A DNA stretch of 43,246 nt from an uncultured Planctomycetota bacterium (GTDB lineage: Bacteria; Planctomycetota; Planctomycetia; Pirellulales; Thermoguttaceae): positions 1 to 43,246 of the forward strand of contig ONJR01000209.1 of assembly GCA_900318195.1 (NCBI GenBank), written 5' to 3'. The notes below the pieces were generated by a model. It had not been told where the DNA came from and searched no databases. It worked only from the letters and a program-made list of their open reading frames with translations. This document shows positions 29,217 through 38,451 of the stretch, piece after piece (the stretch's first letter is position 1; the number at the start of each line of letters is the position of its first letter). A program made the translations under genes and the position numbers.

Positions 29217-32072
29217 ATGGTCGTCGATGATCGAATCGCGGTAGAGTTGGTTAAAATCGTTAACGCACGATTACGAGGTGATCCTGTGAGCGGTACGAGC
29301 GAAATTAAAGAACGTCGTGGGAATAAGAATAGGTGGTCGAGACGCCTTTTTAGCGCGAGTTTGTGTTTGATCATGCTCGGATTCCTTGTGTGGACGATTC
29401 TTAGTGGAGGCGAAGATGACACGACCCCTGGCGCAACCGAATGGCACGTCTTCTTAGTCGGTACGAATGGCTACACAGAGGGAGTTCCTAATCTGAAATT
29501 CGCCGAACGCGACGTTGATCAGCTTCACAAGTTTTTTAAAGAGCTGGGCGTTAAAGAGGAGAATATGATCGTTCTGAAGACGGAGAATTCTGACATTTAT
29601 AAGACCACGACCGAAAGCTCGATCAAAAAGAACTACGATAAGTTTCTAAACGGTCTCACAAAGAATTCGATCGCGTTTGTTTTCCTCAGCGGTCATGGTT
29701 TCTCAGAAGGTAAAAGATCGTATTACGCGCCTCGCGACTTTGTGCCGGATGATAAGGACGCTTATAAGGTTCCCATTGACGATATGATGAAGCGATTGTC
29801 GAAGTCTCGAGCGTGTTTCAAGTGGCTTTGCGTGGACGCGTGCCGCGACGAGTTACCGTCGCGTAGTTTGACGTCGAACGTTCTAACGATCGTCAATGTT
29901 CCGCGAGGAGTCGTACTGACGCAAAGTTGCAAGCAAGGGCAGCTTTCATACGAGGCGAAGGCGACGAAGGGAATAGACGCTCCTGAAGATCCTGTTGCAC
30001 GGAACGACGAAGACGGTAATGGCATTTTTACACGCGTTCTTCTCGATGCAATAAATAGAGAATCCCCTAAAGCCGACGTCGATATGGATGGAGTCGTTAC
30101 CATGGGGGAAATTCGCACATACCTGCAAGATCGCATTCCCAAAGAAGCGAGCGCTATTTATCATTGTAAACAGGAGCCGACCTTCACCGTCGGTAAAGGA
30201 GCTACTCTTGCTGAAATTGACAGTCGAGTCCTCTTCAAGGATCCGCGTGTGCCTGGCTGGAAGTTGTATTCTGAAGCGAAACGTCTGATTGGGCAAGGTG
30301 AATTTGAGGATGCGATCGAAGCGCTAAAGAAAGCGAAGAAATATCTTCCTGACGCGCCTGAGATCGACGAGTTGTATAACGTCGTCATGGTAAAAAAAGA
30401 AGCCGGGAAGTTGTATTCTGAAGGGAAACGTTTGAGTGACCAAGGGACATTCCGCGAGGCTCTCGAACTGCTCGAGAAAGCGAAAGAAATCTTGCCAGAC
30501 GATCCTGACGTCGATAAATTACTGGGGACCGTCAGGAGTAAAATCGACGGACGCCCGCACGAGATTCGTGAGAAAACGATGAATATCGTCGGAATTCCGA
30601 TTAAATTCATTTGGATAGAGCCTGGTAAGTTTACGATGGGCAGTCCCGAAAAGGAACTTTATCGTAGCGGCAACGAAGCGCAACGAGACGTCGAGATTAC
30701 AACGGGGTTTTGGCTGGCGGAAACGGAAACGACCCAGGAGCTGTGGCGCGCCGTAATGGGGAGTAATCCGAGTAAGAATCAGAACGCCGACATAGCTAAT
30801 CTACCCGTTGAAAACGTGAGTTGGAACGAGTGCCAAGATTTTCTCAGAAAGCTCAATGAACTTTCGCTGAACGGCGTGAGCTTCTCGCTACCAACCGAAG
30901 AGCATTGGGAATACGCCTGCCGCGCAGGGAGCCCTGCTGCGTATTGTTGGGGAGACGAGCCTAAACAAGGTGAAGGTAGAATCAACGGCTATGATCTTTC
31001 AGGTCGAAAAGAGTTTGGAAAAGGTTGGATGGCATTCCCTTTCGACGACGGCAATGCTGGCTCGGCGTCGGTTGGAACCTTTGTTGCGAACGATTGGGGA
31101 TTGAAGGATATGCACGGCAACGTTAGCGAATGGTGCGCCGACGTAAGTGAGGACGACGAGTCCAAGCGAATAATTCGCGGAGGCGATTTTCAGAATGCTG
31201 TTAGAATGTGCCGTTCGGCTTGTCGTGAAAGTCGTTCCACTGATTTTCGCGGAGGCTACTTAGGGTTTCGATTGGAAATGACCGAGCCCGCTATGAGTGA
31301 GCGAACGGTAAATATCGCAGGTCTACCAGTAAAGTTTCGGTGGATTGCGCCCGGTAGATTCATGATGGGCAGTCCTGAGGACGAAGTTGGACGCGACGCC
31401 GTAGAGAAACAACACGAAGTCGAGATTACGACTGGATTCTGGCTGGCGGAACTGGAGACGAACCAGGAGTTGTGGAATACCGTTATGGGTGAAAAACCGA
31501 GTGAAAACCAGAATGAGGATAGCAACAACCTGCCGGTCGTGAACGTAAGTTGGGAGGATTGCCAGCGCTTTTTTGAGAGGATTAACAAGCTAGCGCCTGC
31601 CGGCGTAATATTCTCGTTGCCAACGGAAGAGCATTGGGAGTATGCATGTCGCGCAGGGACTGTTACTCCGTATTGGTGGGGCAAGACGCCCGAGGGCGGT
31701 AAAGGTAACGCAAACTTTTACGACGAAGCGTGCGATATGAATTCCGAATATAAAGGTCGCTGGGAAGTATTTTTTAACGACGGATATGTTGAAACGTCGC
31801 CCTGCGGGGTCTTTGCCGCGAACGCCTGGGGTCTCAAGGATATGATCGGCAACGTCTGGGAATGGTGCGAAGACGTTGCCGGTTCCGAGTTATGCCCTCC
31901 AGGCGAAGAGTTTACGACGAGCAACCATACGATTCACGTCATTCGTGGGGGAAGTTGGCTTGCGCATAGTCGTCTGTGTCGTTCTGCATATCGCTCTGGA
32001 TACCCCGCCGATACGCGAAAGAATTATCTTGGATTTAGGATTGAGATGAGGGAGGAAACGCCCATCCAGTGA
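29217..32072 (+). CDS. Membrane caspase-like (C14) protein with two FGE-sulfatase domains (951 aa)
   Basis: A membrane helix (about residues 43-63) follows a short basic N-terminus. A metacaspase/C14 domain spans about 75-330 with the dyad His160 (FLSGHGFSE) and Cys209 (VDACRDE). A tetratricopeptide-like pair follows (about 345-440; repeats of EAKRLIGQGEFEDAIEALKKA type). Two FGE-sulfatase/SUMF1-like domains make up the rest (about 455-690 and 700-950), each with GxFTMGSP, LPTEEHWEYACRAG, GLKDMxGNVxEWC and LGFR. The cysteines needed by true formylglycine-generating enzyme in the RCAAR region are Ser here, so these domains are probably binding modules. The domain order suggests a sensor-effector protease (inference). 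The start may instead be GTG 29,286. Confidence 0.82.
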   Translation: MVVDDRIAVELVKIVNARLRGDPVSGTSEIKERRGNKNRWSRRLFSASLCLIMLGFLVWTILSGGEDDTTPGATEWHVFLVGTNGYTEGVPNLKFAERDVDQLHKFFKELGVKEENMIVLKTENSDIYKTTTESSIKKNYDKFLNGLTKNSIAFVFLSGHGFSEGKRSYYAPRDFVPDDKDAYKVPIDDMMKRLSKSRACFKWLCVDACRDELPSRSLTSNVLTIVNVPRGVVLTQSCKQGQLSYEAKATKGIDAPEDPVARNDEDGNGIFTRVLLDAINRESPKADVDMDGVVTMGEIRTYLQDRIPKEASAIYHCKQEPTFTVGKGATLAEIDSRVLFKDPRVPGWKLYSEAKRLIGQGEFEDAIEALKKAKKYLPDAPEIDELYNVVMVKKEAGKLYSEGKRLSDQGTFREALELLEKAKEILPDDPDVDKLLGTVRSKIDGRPHEIREKTMNIVGIPIKFIWIEPGKFTMGSPEKELYRSGNEAQRDVEITTGFWLAETETTQELWRAVMGSNPSKNQNADIANLPVENVSWNECQDFLRKLNELSLNGVSFSLPTEEHWEYACRAGSPAAYCWGDEPKQGEGRINGYDLSGRKEFGKGWMAFPFDDGNAGSASVGTFVANDWGLKDMHGNVSEWCADVSEDDESKRIIRGGDFQNAVRMCRSACRESRSTDFRGGYLGFRLEMTEPAMSERTVNIAGLPVKFRWIAPGRFMMGSPEDEVGRDAVEKQHEVEITTGFWLAELETNQELWNTVMGEKPSENQNEDSNNLPVVNVSWEDCQRFFERINKLAPAGVIFSLPTEEHWEYACRAGTVTPYWWGKTPEGGKGNANFYDEACDMNSEYKGRWEVFFNDGYVETSPCGVFAANAWGLKDMIGNVWEWCEDVAGSELCPPGEEFTTSNHTIHVIRGGSWLAHSRLCRSAYRSGYPADTRKNYLGFRIEMREETPIQ

Positions 32073-32215
32073 GTCAAACGCGTTGTTATATGTTTGAGCA
32101 ACGTTTTCACAAACATAGACAATCCTTTGCGCTTTAGAATGTTTTTCACTCTTTTACTCTTTTACGTAATAGCGTGTTGGTTTGGGCAGTTGACGGTAAG
32201 TTTAAGGAGTTTGCA

Positions 32216-33313
32216 GTGTCTAACGAAATTGAATACCCTTATCGAGATCTTGTCGACAAGCTAGAGTCTGAGATTCGAACGTTGTACGATGAGAATACGT
32301 CCAATCCTCTTCTCAGAAGACGACTTTCTAAAATTCTTGGCTACGTTCGCGATTTGCGTAGTTTGCGAATGATCGCCGCGACGAGTGACGTAGAATCGGT
32401 TGGCGAAGCTTGTGACAATGCGACGCAACCAAGCGTTCCACCTATGACGCCTCCTACAGCGGCGCCATGCGCTAAGGAGACGAGGACGCATTTCATATAC
32501 GACGCTACGACGCGTCCCACCGCGCCGCAACCTGGCGACGTTTGGCAACTTGATATTCTGGGGCTCAAGACGAATTTTCATTATTGCCCGCCGGGAACGT
32601 TTCTGATGGGGAGTCCGATAGAAGAGGAGGGGAGTAAAAATAATGAGACGCTTCATGAAGTAACGCTTACGCGTGGTTTTTGGCTAGGCGAATCTCCGGT
32701 AACAGTGGAGGCTTTTAAGAGGTTTGCGGACGCGTCGGGGTACAAAACGTTGCCCGAACGGACTCGCGGCAGTACCAGTAACTGGAAGCGTCTTGGGTGG
32801 GACGATCTAACCTTTGAGGAGAGTCTATCGCATCCTGTGGTATATGTTAGTTGGGACGACGCTCAGGAGTACATAAAATGGCTGAACGGTAATTGCGCGC
32901 CTAGCGGTATGAAATTTCAACTTCCAACCGAGGCGCAATGGGAATATGCGTGCCGCGCTGGCACAACTACTCGATTTTCCTGGGGGGACGAATGGGACGC
33001 GAGCAAATTAAACGTTGTCGGCGACGGAACGAAACCTGTCGGTTGGGCAAACTACGCGAATGCGTGGGGCTTTGTTGATATGCACGGCGGCGTATGGGAA
33101 ATGTGTGAAGATTGGCTTAGCGAGTACCCGAAAGAGTCTGTAACTGACCCTTTCGGGTTGGAAAAAAGGTTAGGTCGAGTTGCTCGCGGAGGGTGTTGGG
33201 CATGTCGCAATAAACCAGAATTGTGTCGGTCTGCAACGCGAAATTGGACCGACCTTAGCTCTGCTTTAAATATACGCGGTTTTCGGGTGGAAATAGCGGA
33301 CGTGATCCAGTAG
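32216..33313 (+). CDS. FGE-sulfatase-domain protein (365 aa)
   Basis: GTG start at 32,216 with AAGGAG 7 bases upstream; the upstream TTG-led frame has no ribosome site. Residues 1-55 are a helical N-terminus (YRDLVDKLESEIRTLYDENT). A Thr/Pro-rich linker leads to an FGE-sulfatase domain (about 125-365) with GTFLMGSP, YVSWDDAQEYIKWLNG, LPTEAQWEYACRAG, GFVDMHGGVWEMCEDW and an RGFRVE end. As in the caspase gene, the FGE catalytic cysteine pair is not kept (ELCRSATR). It lies 143 bases downstream of the caspase-FGE gene on the same strand, so it may be a partner or substrate of that protein. Confidence 0.75.
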   Translation: MSNEIEYPYRDLVDKLESEIRTLYDENTSNPLLRRRLSKILGYVRDLRSLRMIAATSDVESVGEACDNATQPSVPPMTPPTAAPCAKETRTHFIYDATTRPTAPQPGDVWQLDILGLKTNFHYCPPGTFLMGSPIEEEGSKNNETLHEVTLTRGFWLGESPVTVEAFKRFADASGYKTLPERTRGSTSNWKRLGWDDLTFEESLSHPVVYVSWDDAQEYIKWLNGNCAPSGMKFQLPTEAQWEYACRAGTTTRFSWGDEWDASKLNVVGDGTKPVGWANYANAWGFVDMHGGVWEMCEDWLSEYPKESVTDPFGLEKRLGRVARGGCWACRNKPELCRSATRNWTDLSSALNIRGFRVEIADVIQ

Positions 33314-33673
33314 GCAGCCGAACGCTTTTCTAGGAGTAAACTAGGCGACGTCTTGTAAGGAGGCTCTTTGTTGCTCTTGAAAAACACTTTTTAAGACGCT
33401 AGATTCAGTCGAGCGACAAAAAACGTTCATATATAGTCGACCATTTGTCTTACTTCTTCCGATAAAGCGCGCCGTTGCCTACGTTTTCAATCAGGCACAA
33501 GAGCGCTTTCAAAATGATTAGGACGTCGACTTGCACATATTACAGCAGGAAATCGACGACACGTAGCGCCGCGTTTTAGTCGGTTTCATCATGCAAAACC
33601 GCGCCGTATTCCATAGGGAACGGTCAAGACCAATTTGAATACGGCGTCAACGAGCCCTAAAGGCGTCGAATCT
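33314..33673. other. 360-bp gap with a sugar-transferase remnant
   Basis: No intact gene. On the minus strand 33,452-33,530 reads DVLIILKALLCLIENVGNGA and ends LYRKK-stop. This resembles the C-terminal end of bacterial undecaprenyl-phosphate sugar transferases (DLxILLKT...). It is cut by a stop just upstream and has no recognisable N-terminal domain. It lies next to the GDP-mannose dehydratase gene, consistent with a decayed exopolysaccharide locus. The rest of the gap shows nothing clear. Confidence 0.35.
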
Positions 33674-34735
33674 TCAAAGTTTATCGAGCGCCTTTTTTTC
33701 ATGTTGTGTAAGCTCTAAATCATGACGTACCATATCTTCGATAAGACCGTCAAAGGAATGTTTCGGTCGCCAGTTGAGGATCTTACGAGCTTTCGTCGCA
33801 TCGCCGCATAGATAGTCTACCTCGGTGGGGCGAAAGAATTCCGCCGCAATTTCCACCAGCGTTTTACCCGTACGACGATCAATTCCCTTCTCGTCGACTC
33901 CATGCCCTTGCCATTCAAGGTCGTAGTCTAGTTTACGAAAGACTATTTCAAGGAATTCACGCACAGAATGCTGTTCGCCTGACGCTAGCACGTAGTCGTC
34001 GGGATAATCGTGCTGCAGCATGAGAAACATTCCATCCACATAATCTTGCGCGTGTCCCCAATCCCTCCGTGAATCGAGGTTTCCCATTCTCAATTTTTCC
34101 TGTAAGCCGTAGTATATTCTTGCGGCGGCGCGGGTAATTTTACGGGTAACGAAGTTTTCGCCGCGGTATGGACTTTCATGATTAAACAAGATTCCGTTAC
34201 AGGCAAAAATCCCGTAAGCTTCGCGGTAGTTCACGGTCGTCCAGTATGCGTACAGTTTTGCGATTGCATACGGGCTTCTAGGAGCAAAAGGCGTAGTTTC
34301 ACTTTGCGGTTTCTCTCGCACGGCGCCGAACAACTCCGAGGTCGAAGCCTGATAGAACCTCGTTTTTTTCGTTAATCCAAGTTGCCGAATACATTCTAAT
34401 AATCGCAAGGCGCCGAGCGCGTCGACCTCGCCGGTATATTCCGGCACGTCAAACGAGACGCGGACGTCCGACTGCGCCGCGAGATTATATACCTCGTCAG
34501 GCGCATACTCGTCAAAAACGCGCATGAGACTCGGAGAATCTGTAAGGTCGCCGACGCAATAGACCAATTCGGAACCGTTTTCCTGAACGCCAGGCTTGAG
34601 ATCCGTTATCCTCGCCATATTCGAGGTCGAAACTCGACGCGTGAGCGCGCAAACACGCCGACCTTCGGACAGTAGCTTGCGAATTAAATAGGAGCCGTCC
34701 TGACCGGTCGCACCCGTAACCAATGACGTTTTCAT
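33674..34735 (-). CDS. gmd: GDP-mannose 4,6-dehydratase (353 aa)
   Basis: Converts GDP-D-mannose to GDP-4-keto-6-deoxy-D-mannose, the first step toward GDP-fucose, GDP-rhamnose and related sugars. An extended SDR fold is evident: the NADP loop TGATGQDGSYL (residues 8-18), NLAAQSDVRVSF, STSELFG, and the catalytic YAIAK. Family motifs NHESPYRGENFVTRKITRAA and GNLDSRRDWGHA are intact, and the length is normal. The start at 34,735 has a moderate ribosome site. The gene behind it (FabH) ends at its own terminator, so gmd is transcribed separately. A decayed sugar-transferase fragment lies next to its 3' end, hinting at a former polysaccharide cluster. Confidence 0.95.
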   Translation of the reverse strand: MKTSLVTGATGQDGSYLIRKLLSEGRRVCALTRRVSTSNMARITDLKPGVQENGSELVYCVGDLTDSPSLMRVFDEYAPDEVYNLAAQSDVRVSFDVPEYTGEVDALGALRLLECIRQLGLTKKTRFYQASTSELFGAVREKPQSETTPFAPRSPYAIAKLYAYWTTVNYREAYGIFACNGILFNHESPYRGENFVTRKITRAAARIYYGLQEKLRMGNLDSRRDWGHAQDYVDGMFLMLQHDYPDDYVLASGEQHSVREFLEIVFRKLDYDLEWQGHGVDEKGIDRRTGKTLVEIAAEFFRPTEVDYLCGDATKARKILNWRPKHSFDGLIEDMVRHDLELTQHEKKALDKL

Positions 34736-34755
34736 ATTGTCCGTCCTGCAATCTC

Positions 34756-34797
34756 AAAAAAAAGCGAGCGGCGACTAAGACGACGAAGTAAGCTCGC
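34756..34797 (-). terminator. Intrinsic terminator of fabH
   Basis: Read leftward, GCGAGC (complement of 34,792-34,797) pairs with GCTCGC (complement of 34,764-34,769) across a long loop, then T8. It sits between the FabH stop and the gmd start. Confidence 0.6.
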
Positions 34798-34889
34798 CAT
34801 GGGTCGCCGCCCTAGACTCGCCGGGTTACTCTTAATTTGCGTCTCATGGACGCTCCGGCGCGCATTTTTCTGTTGTTATTACGAACACG

Positions 34890-35888
34890 CTACCATACAA
34901 TATAATTTCCGCCGTAAGTTAGACCCGCGCCAAACCCAGCGAGTATTATCTTATCGCCGCGAGCAAGCTGACCGCCGCGATTCATCTCGTCGAGCGCGAT
35001 AGGAATCGACGCCGAAGCCGTATTAGCAACGCGTTCCACGTTGATATAAAATTTCTCGTCAGTATCAAGTCCCAGCCTTGCGCCGGCGGAGCGAATTATA
35101 CGATAATTCGCTTGATGTGGAACGATCCGCGAAATTTCGTCCATCGTTAGCGCATTGCGCGCCATCAACGTCTGTGTTACTTCTGAAATCGCCTTCGTCG
35201 CGAATGTGTAGACCTGCTGTCCGCCCATCTGTAATACGTGAGCTAAAGGATGATGCAACGAGTCCGATGATCGACACCCGCCCTCAAGCAGGAGGTGTTT
35301 ACCGCCCGCGCCGTCGGCCATCATAACAGAATCGATAATTCCCCCGCTTGTCGGCTCTGCTGCGTCATAAACAGGTTTAATCACGACTGCGCCGGCGCCG
35401 TCCCCGAAGAGAATGCACGTCTTGTAGTCGTTCCAGTCTACCTTACGCGACATGACTTCAGTCGCTACAAGCAGGATGGGAGCGGTGAAACGCGGGTTAT
35501 AATAGTAGTTCTTTGCTATTTCAAGATTATAGATGAACCCACAACACGCAGCGCTCATATCGAACGCGGCGGCGTTCGTCGCCTGCAGGCGATCCTGAAG
35601 TATACATGCCGTTAGCGGCGTCGGCGCGTAGTCTGGCGTCGCTGTGCTCACTATAATGAGCCCTAGCTCGTCCGACGTTACGCCTGCCTGCTCCATTGCG
35701 CGAACCGCCGCTTCATATCCCATTGCCGACGCGGACTCGTCCGGCGCCGCAATATGACGCGCATGGATGCCCGTGTGCGAATATATCCATTCGTCGGACG
35801 TCTTAGGCAATCGTTCCGCGAGCTCGTCGTTCGTTACGACTCGCTCCGGAAGATATGAACCTGTGCCCGCTATTATTGCACGAACCAT
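34890..35888 (-). CDS. fabH: 3-oxoacyl-ACP synthase III, FabH family (332 aa)
   Basis: This enzyme starts fatty-acid synthesis by condensing acetyl-CoA (or another acyl-CoA) with malonyl-ACP. It is a thiolase-fold protein with catalytic Cys115 (SAACCGFIY), His in IVPHQANYRI and Asn in VANTASASIP, a complete triad. The C-terminal GGQLARGDKIILAGFGAGLT box is typical. Length (332) is normal. The Cys-Cys doublet at 115-116 is slightly unusual, as AC(A/S)GF is more common. The ribosome site is weak. A related KAS-III enzyme of secondary metabolism cannot be ruled out, but the motifs fit FabH best. Confidence 0.9.
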   Translation of the reverse strand: MVRAIIAGTGSYLPERVVTNDELAERLPKTSDEWIYSHTGIHARHIAAPDESASAMGYEAAVRAMEQAGVTSDELGLIIVSTATPDYAPTPLTACILQDRLQATNAAAFDMSAACCGFIYNLEIAKNYYYNPRFTAPILLVATEVMSRKVDWNDYKTCILFGDGAGAVVIKPVYDAAEPTSGGIIDSVMMADGAGGKHLLLEGGCRSSDSLHHPLAHVLQMGGQQVYTFATKAISEVTQTLMARNALTMDEISRIVPHQANYRIIRSAGARLGLDTDEKFYINVERVANTASASIPIALDEMNRGGQLARGDKIILAGFGAGLTYGGNYIVW

Positions 35889-36059
35889 TGATCGACTCTA
35901 ATATCCATATTACCCTTACGATTTCTCCACGCGCGCAGTATAACGTGAACGCGTGCAGGCAGACTCCGTCGTCCGCTGTCGGATATTAGAGTATCCCGAC
36001 TGTCCCGTCAATAGCATTATTATCCGATCGCGCATTTTTATCAGATTTCTCATAGCGCG

Positions 36060-37076
36060 CTAATTCGACTCTGGCTCGACTACAACGAATTCATTCTCAA
36101 CAATGTCGAGAAATTCCCGCTCCGATTGTACGCGACCAATTTTGTCGCGGAAATTACGACCGCCCGGTCGACCTTTGGAATAATGGCAGGCGAACTTGCG
36201 CATAAGCGTAACAGCGCGCTCGACGCCGAAACGCTCGACGACGAGCGCATAGTGCGCTAGGAGCAGATCGCGCTGCTCCAATAGCGTTGGCGTCCGTTGC
36301 GGCTCCTCGCCGCGCAGAATTTGGGCTATTTCGCGGAATATCCACGGACGATCAAGTGCTCCGCGACCTATCATGACGCCGTCGACTGGGTAGTTCGTCA
36401 AACGTTCAACCGCCCCTTGCGCTGTAGTTATATCGCCGTTGCCAATGAGCGGAATCCGCGCCAGCGCGTCCTTGACCTTCGCGATTTCGTCCCAATCTGC
36501 GCGTCCGGAATACATTTGACGCGCGGTGCGTCCGTGCACGGTTAGCGCGGCTCCACCGGATTCTTCGACTGCCTGAGCTACGTCGCGCGCGTTGATCGTA
36601 TCGGCTGTGAGTCCTAATCGAATCTTCGCGGTCGCTGGCTTGGGAGCGCACGCGCGCGCGACGCGCCCGACCAGCTCGCCAACCTTGTCTGGATTGCGCA
36701 AGAGGAAAGAACCGCTGGCCGAGCGTTTTGCAATTGCAGGCGCTGGACAGCCGAAGTTCAGGTCGATTACGCTCACGTCGAATTTATGCGCCAGCGTAGT
36801 TGCCAGCTCTTCGAGCGTCTCGGGACAATTGTCCCAGATTTGCACCGCGAGCGGTCGCGGTTCGTTCTCGACTCCCCATAATCTTGCCGGCTGTTCGTCG
36901 CCACGCTCTCCCATGTAAGCGAAAGCGCGCGCGCTGACCATTTCTGTGGCAATGAGTCCGACGCCGCCTAGTCGCCGCAGTAGCTCGCGATATGCGTAGT
37001 TCGTGTATCCCGCCATAGGCGCAGAGAGTACAGGCGGCGAAACACTCAGATCGCCGATCATAATCGAATTCTTCAT
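36060..37076 (-). CDS. dus: tRNA-dihydrouridine synthase (338 aa)
   Basis: FMN- and NADPH-dependent reductase that converts uridine to dihydrouridine in tRNA D-loops. It is a TIM-barrel with PVLSAPMAGYTNYAYR at the N-terminus, VIDLNFGCPAPAIAK (catalytic Cys in GCP), AKIRLG, LTVHGRTARQMYSGRADW and IGNGDITT for FMN binding. A C-terminal helical domain holds the RKFACHYSKG region. The length suits DusB-type enzymes. ATG at 37,076 has a good GGAG. It is a single gene; the neighbours on the right are on the plus strand. Confidence 0.92.
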   Translation of the reverse strand: MKNSIMIGDLSVSPPVLSAPMAGYTNYAYRELLRRLGGVGLIATEMVSARAFAYMGERGDEQPARLWGVENEPRPLAVQIWDNCPETLEELATTLAHKFDVSVIDLNFGCPAPAIAKRSASGSFLLRNPDKVGELVGRVARACAPKPATAKIRLGLTADTINARDVAQAVEESGGAALTVHGRTARQMYSGRADWDEIAKVKDALARIPLIGNGDITTAQGAVERLTNYPVDGVMIGRGALDRPWIFREIAQILRGEEPQRTPTLLEQRDLLLAHYALVVERFGVERAVTLMRKFACHYSKGRPGGRNFRDKIGRVQSEREFLDIVENEFVVVEPESN

Positions 37077-37360
37077 GGTAAGCTCCAGATTGGCATGAAC
37101 GAGCGTAGCGCCAGTTGCGCGTCAAACGTTCGTCGTTCCTTGTTATTTTCGCGTATTTTCGATTCCTGTAAACGCCCCAGTCCGTTTTTACCGATCAGAA
37201 AAAGCTCGAACCAATCATTCCCTTGTCATTTTACCGTTCGCATTCTTGACGCCGTCGAGATTCTAGGGTATTCTTTAGCTAAAGTCGGTCGGAGGTAGCC
37301 GGACGCGCCAGTCTGGCACAATTCGCGCGCCGACCAGCACGAGATATAAAGGAATAATCA

Positions 37361-38350
37361 ATGACTCCGCTGTGGACCATTTCCGACCCAAGAATTAAGA
37401 CGCTCGACTGCACGATACGCGACGGCGGGCTCGTGAACGACCACTACTTCACCGACGAATTCGTTTCGTCAATCTATCGCGCGTGCGTAGACGCGCGCGT
37501 GGACTATATGGAGCTCGGCTATAAGAACTCCGATAAACTGTTTTCTCCTGATAAAAACGGACTCTGGAAATTTTGCAAAGAGGACGATCTTCGCCGAATC
37601 GTCGGCGATAATCCGACAAACGTTAAACTTTCATGTATGATAGACGCTGCGAAATCCGAGTGGAAAACGGACGTCTTGCCGAAATCGCAAAGTCCGCTCG
37701 ATATGATCCGAGTTGCGTTCTACGCGCATCAGACCGACGAAGCGGTTGCTATGATTGAGGACGCGTATGAGAAGGGCTATGAAGTAAGCGCGAATCTCAT
37801 GGCGGTTACGGTTGTCGAGGAGAGTGAACTCGACGCGATTCTCGAACGACTCGTTAAGACGCCTGCGTCCGCATTCGTTATCGTCGACTCATTTGGCTCG
37901 CTTACCTTATTACAGACGGAATATCTCGCTAAAAAGTATTTCGAGTACGCCTCGAGCGCCGGTAAGGAAGTGGGCGCTCATTTCCACAATAATATGCAAC
38001 TAGCGTTTGCGAACACACTGCTCGCCGCCCAGCTTGGAGCAACGAGACTCGACGCGTCCTTTGGCGGTTTAGGGCGCGGCGCTGGCAACTGTCCCATGGA
38101 ACTGCTACTCGCGACTGTCAACCCCGCTCAGTACAACCTTCGACCCGTCTACCATTGTCTAGAAGACGCAATGGAAAAGATTAAACGCGTTATTGAATGG
38201 GGCGCTTCGCCTCAGTTCAATATAACCGGTCAACATAACGTTCACCCTCGAGAAGCGATCGCGGCGCGAAAATCGTCCGAAACCCGCGATAAATACGTGC
38301 AATTCTACGATCAGATTGAGAGTGAAACGCAAGACGTAGGAGCTAAATAA
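37361..38350 (+). CDS. HMGL-like (DRE-TIM) aldolase/lyase (329 aa)
   Basis: ATG at 37,361 with AAAGGA. It starts with the DRE-TIM metallolyase signature in the form TLDCTIRDGG, continues with MELGYKN and ends the barrel with GAHFHNNMQLAFAN (metal-binding His pair). A GLGRGAGNCPMELLL motif follows. The family includes 4-hydroxy-2-oxovalerate aldolase, isopropylmalate and homocitrate synthases and HMG-CoA lyase. The short length (329 aa) and NCPMELLL match the aldolase-type group found in polysaccharide or aromatic pathways. The exact substrate cannot be assigned. Confidence 0.8.
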   Translation: MTPLWTISDPRIKTLDCTIRDGGLVNDHYFTDEFVSSIYRACVDARVDYMELGYKNSDKLFSPDKNGLWKFCKEDDLRRIVGDNPTNVKLSCMIDAAKSEWKTDVLPKSQSPLDMIRVAFYAHQTDEAVAMIEDAYEKGYEVSANLMAVTVVEESELDAILERLVKTPASAFVIVDSFGSLTLLQTEYLAKKYFEYASSAGKEVGAHFHNNMQLAFANTLLAAQLGATRLDASFGGLGRGAGNCPMELLLATVNPAQYNLRPVYHCLEDAMEKIKRVIEWGASPQFNITGQHNVHPREAIAARKSSETRDKYVQFYDQIESETQDVGAK

Positions 38351-38451
38351 TCGTTCGTCGTTAAGCGTCGTCGAGAATGTACTGGGATATTCGAGCGCGC
38401 TCTTAATCGTGCGCGCTTTCAACTCCATGATAACGCCGTAAGGTTATAACT

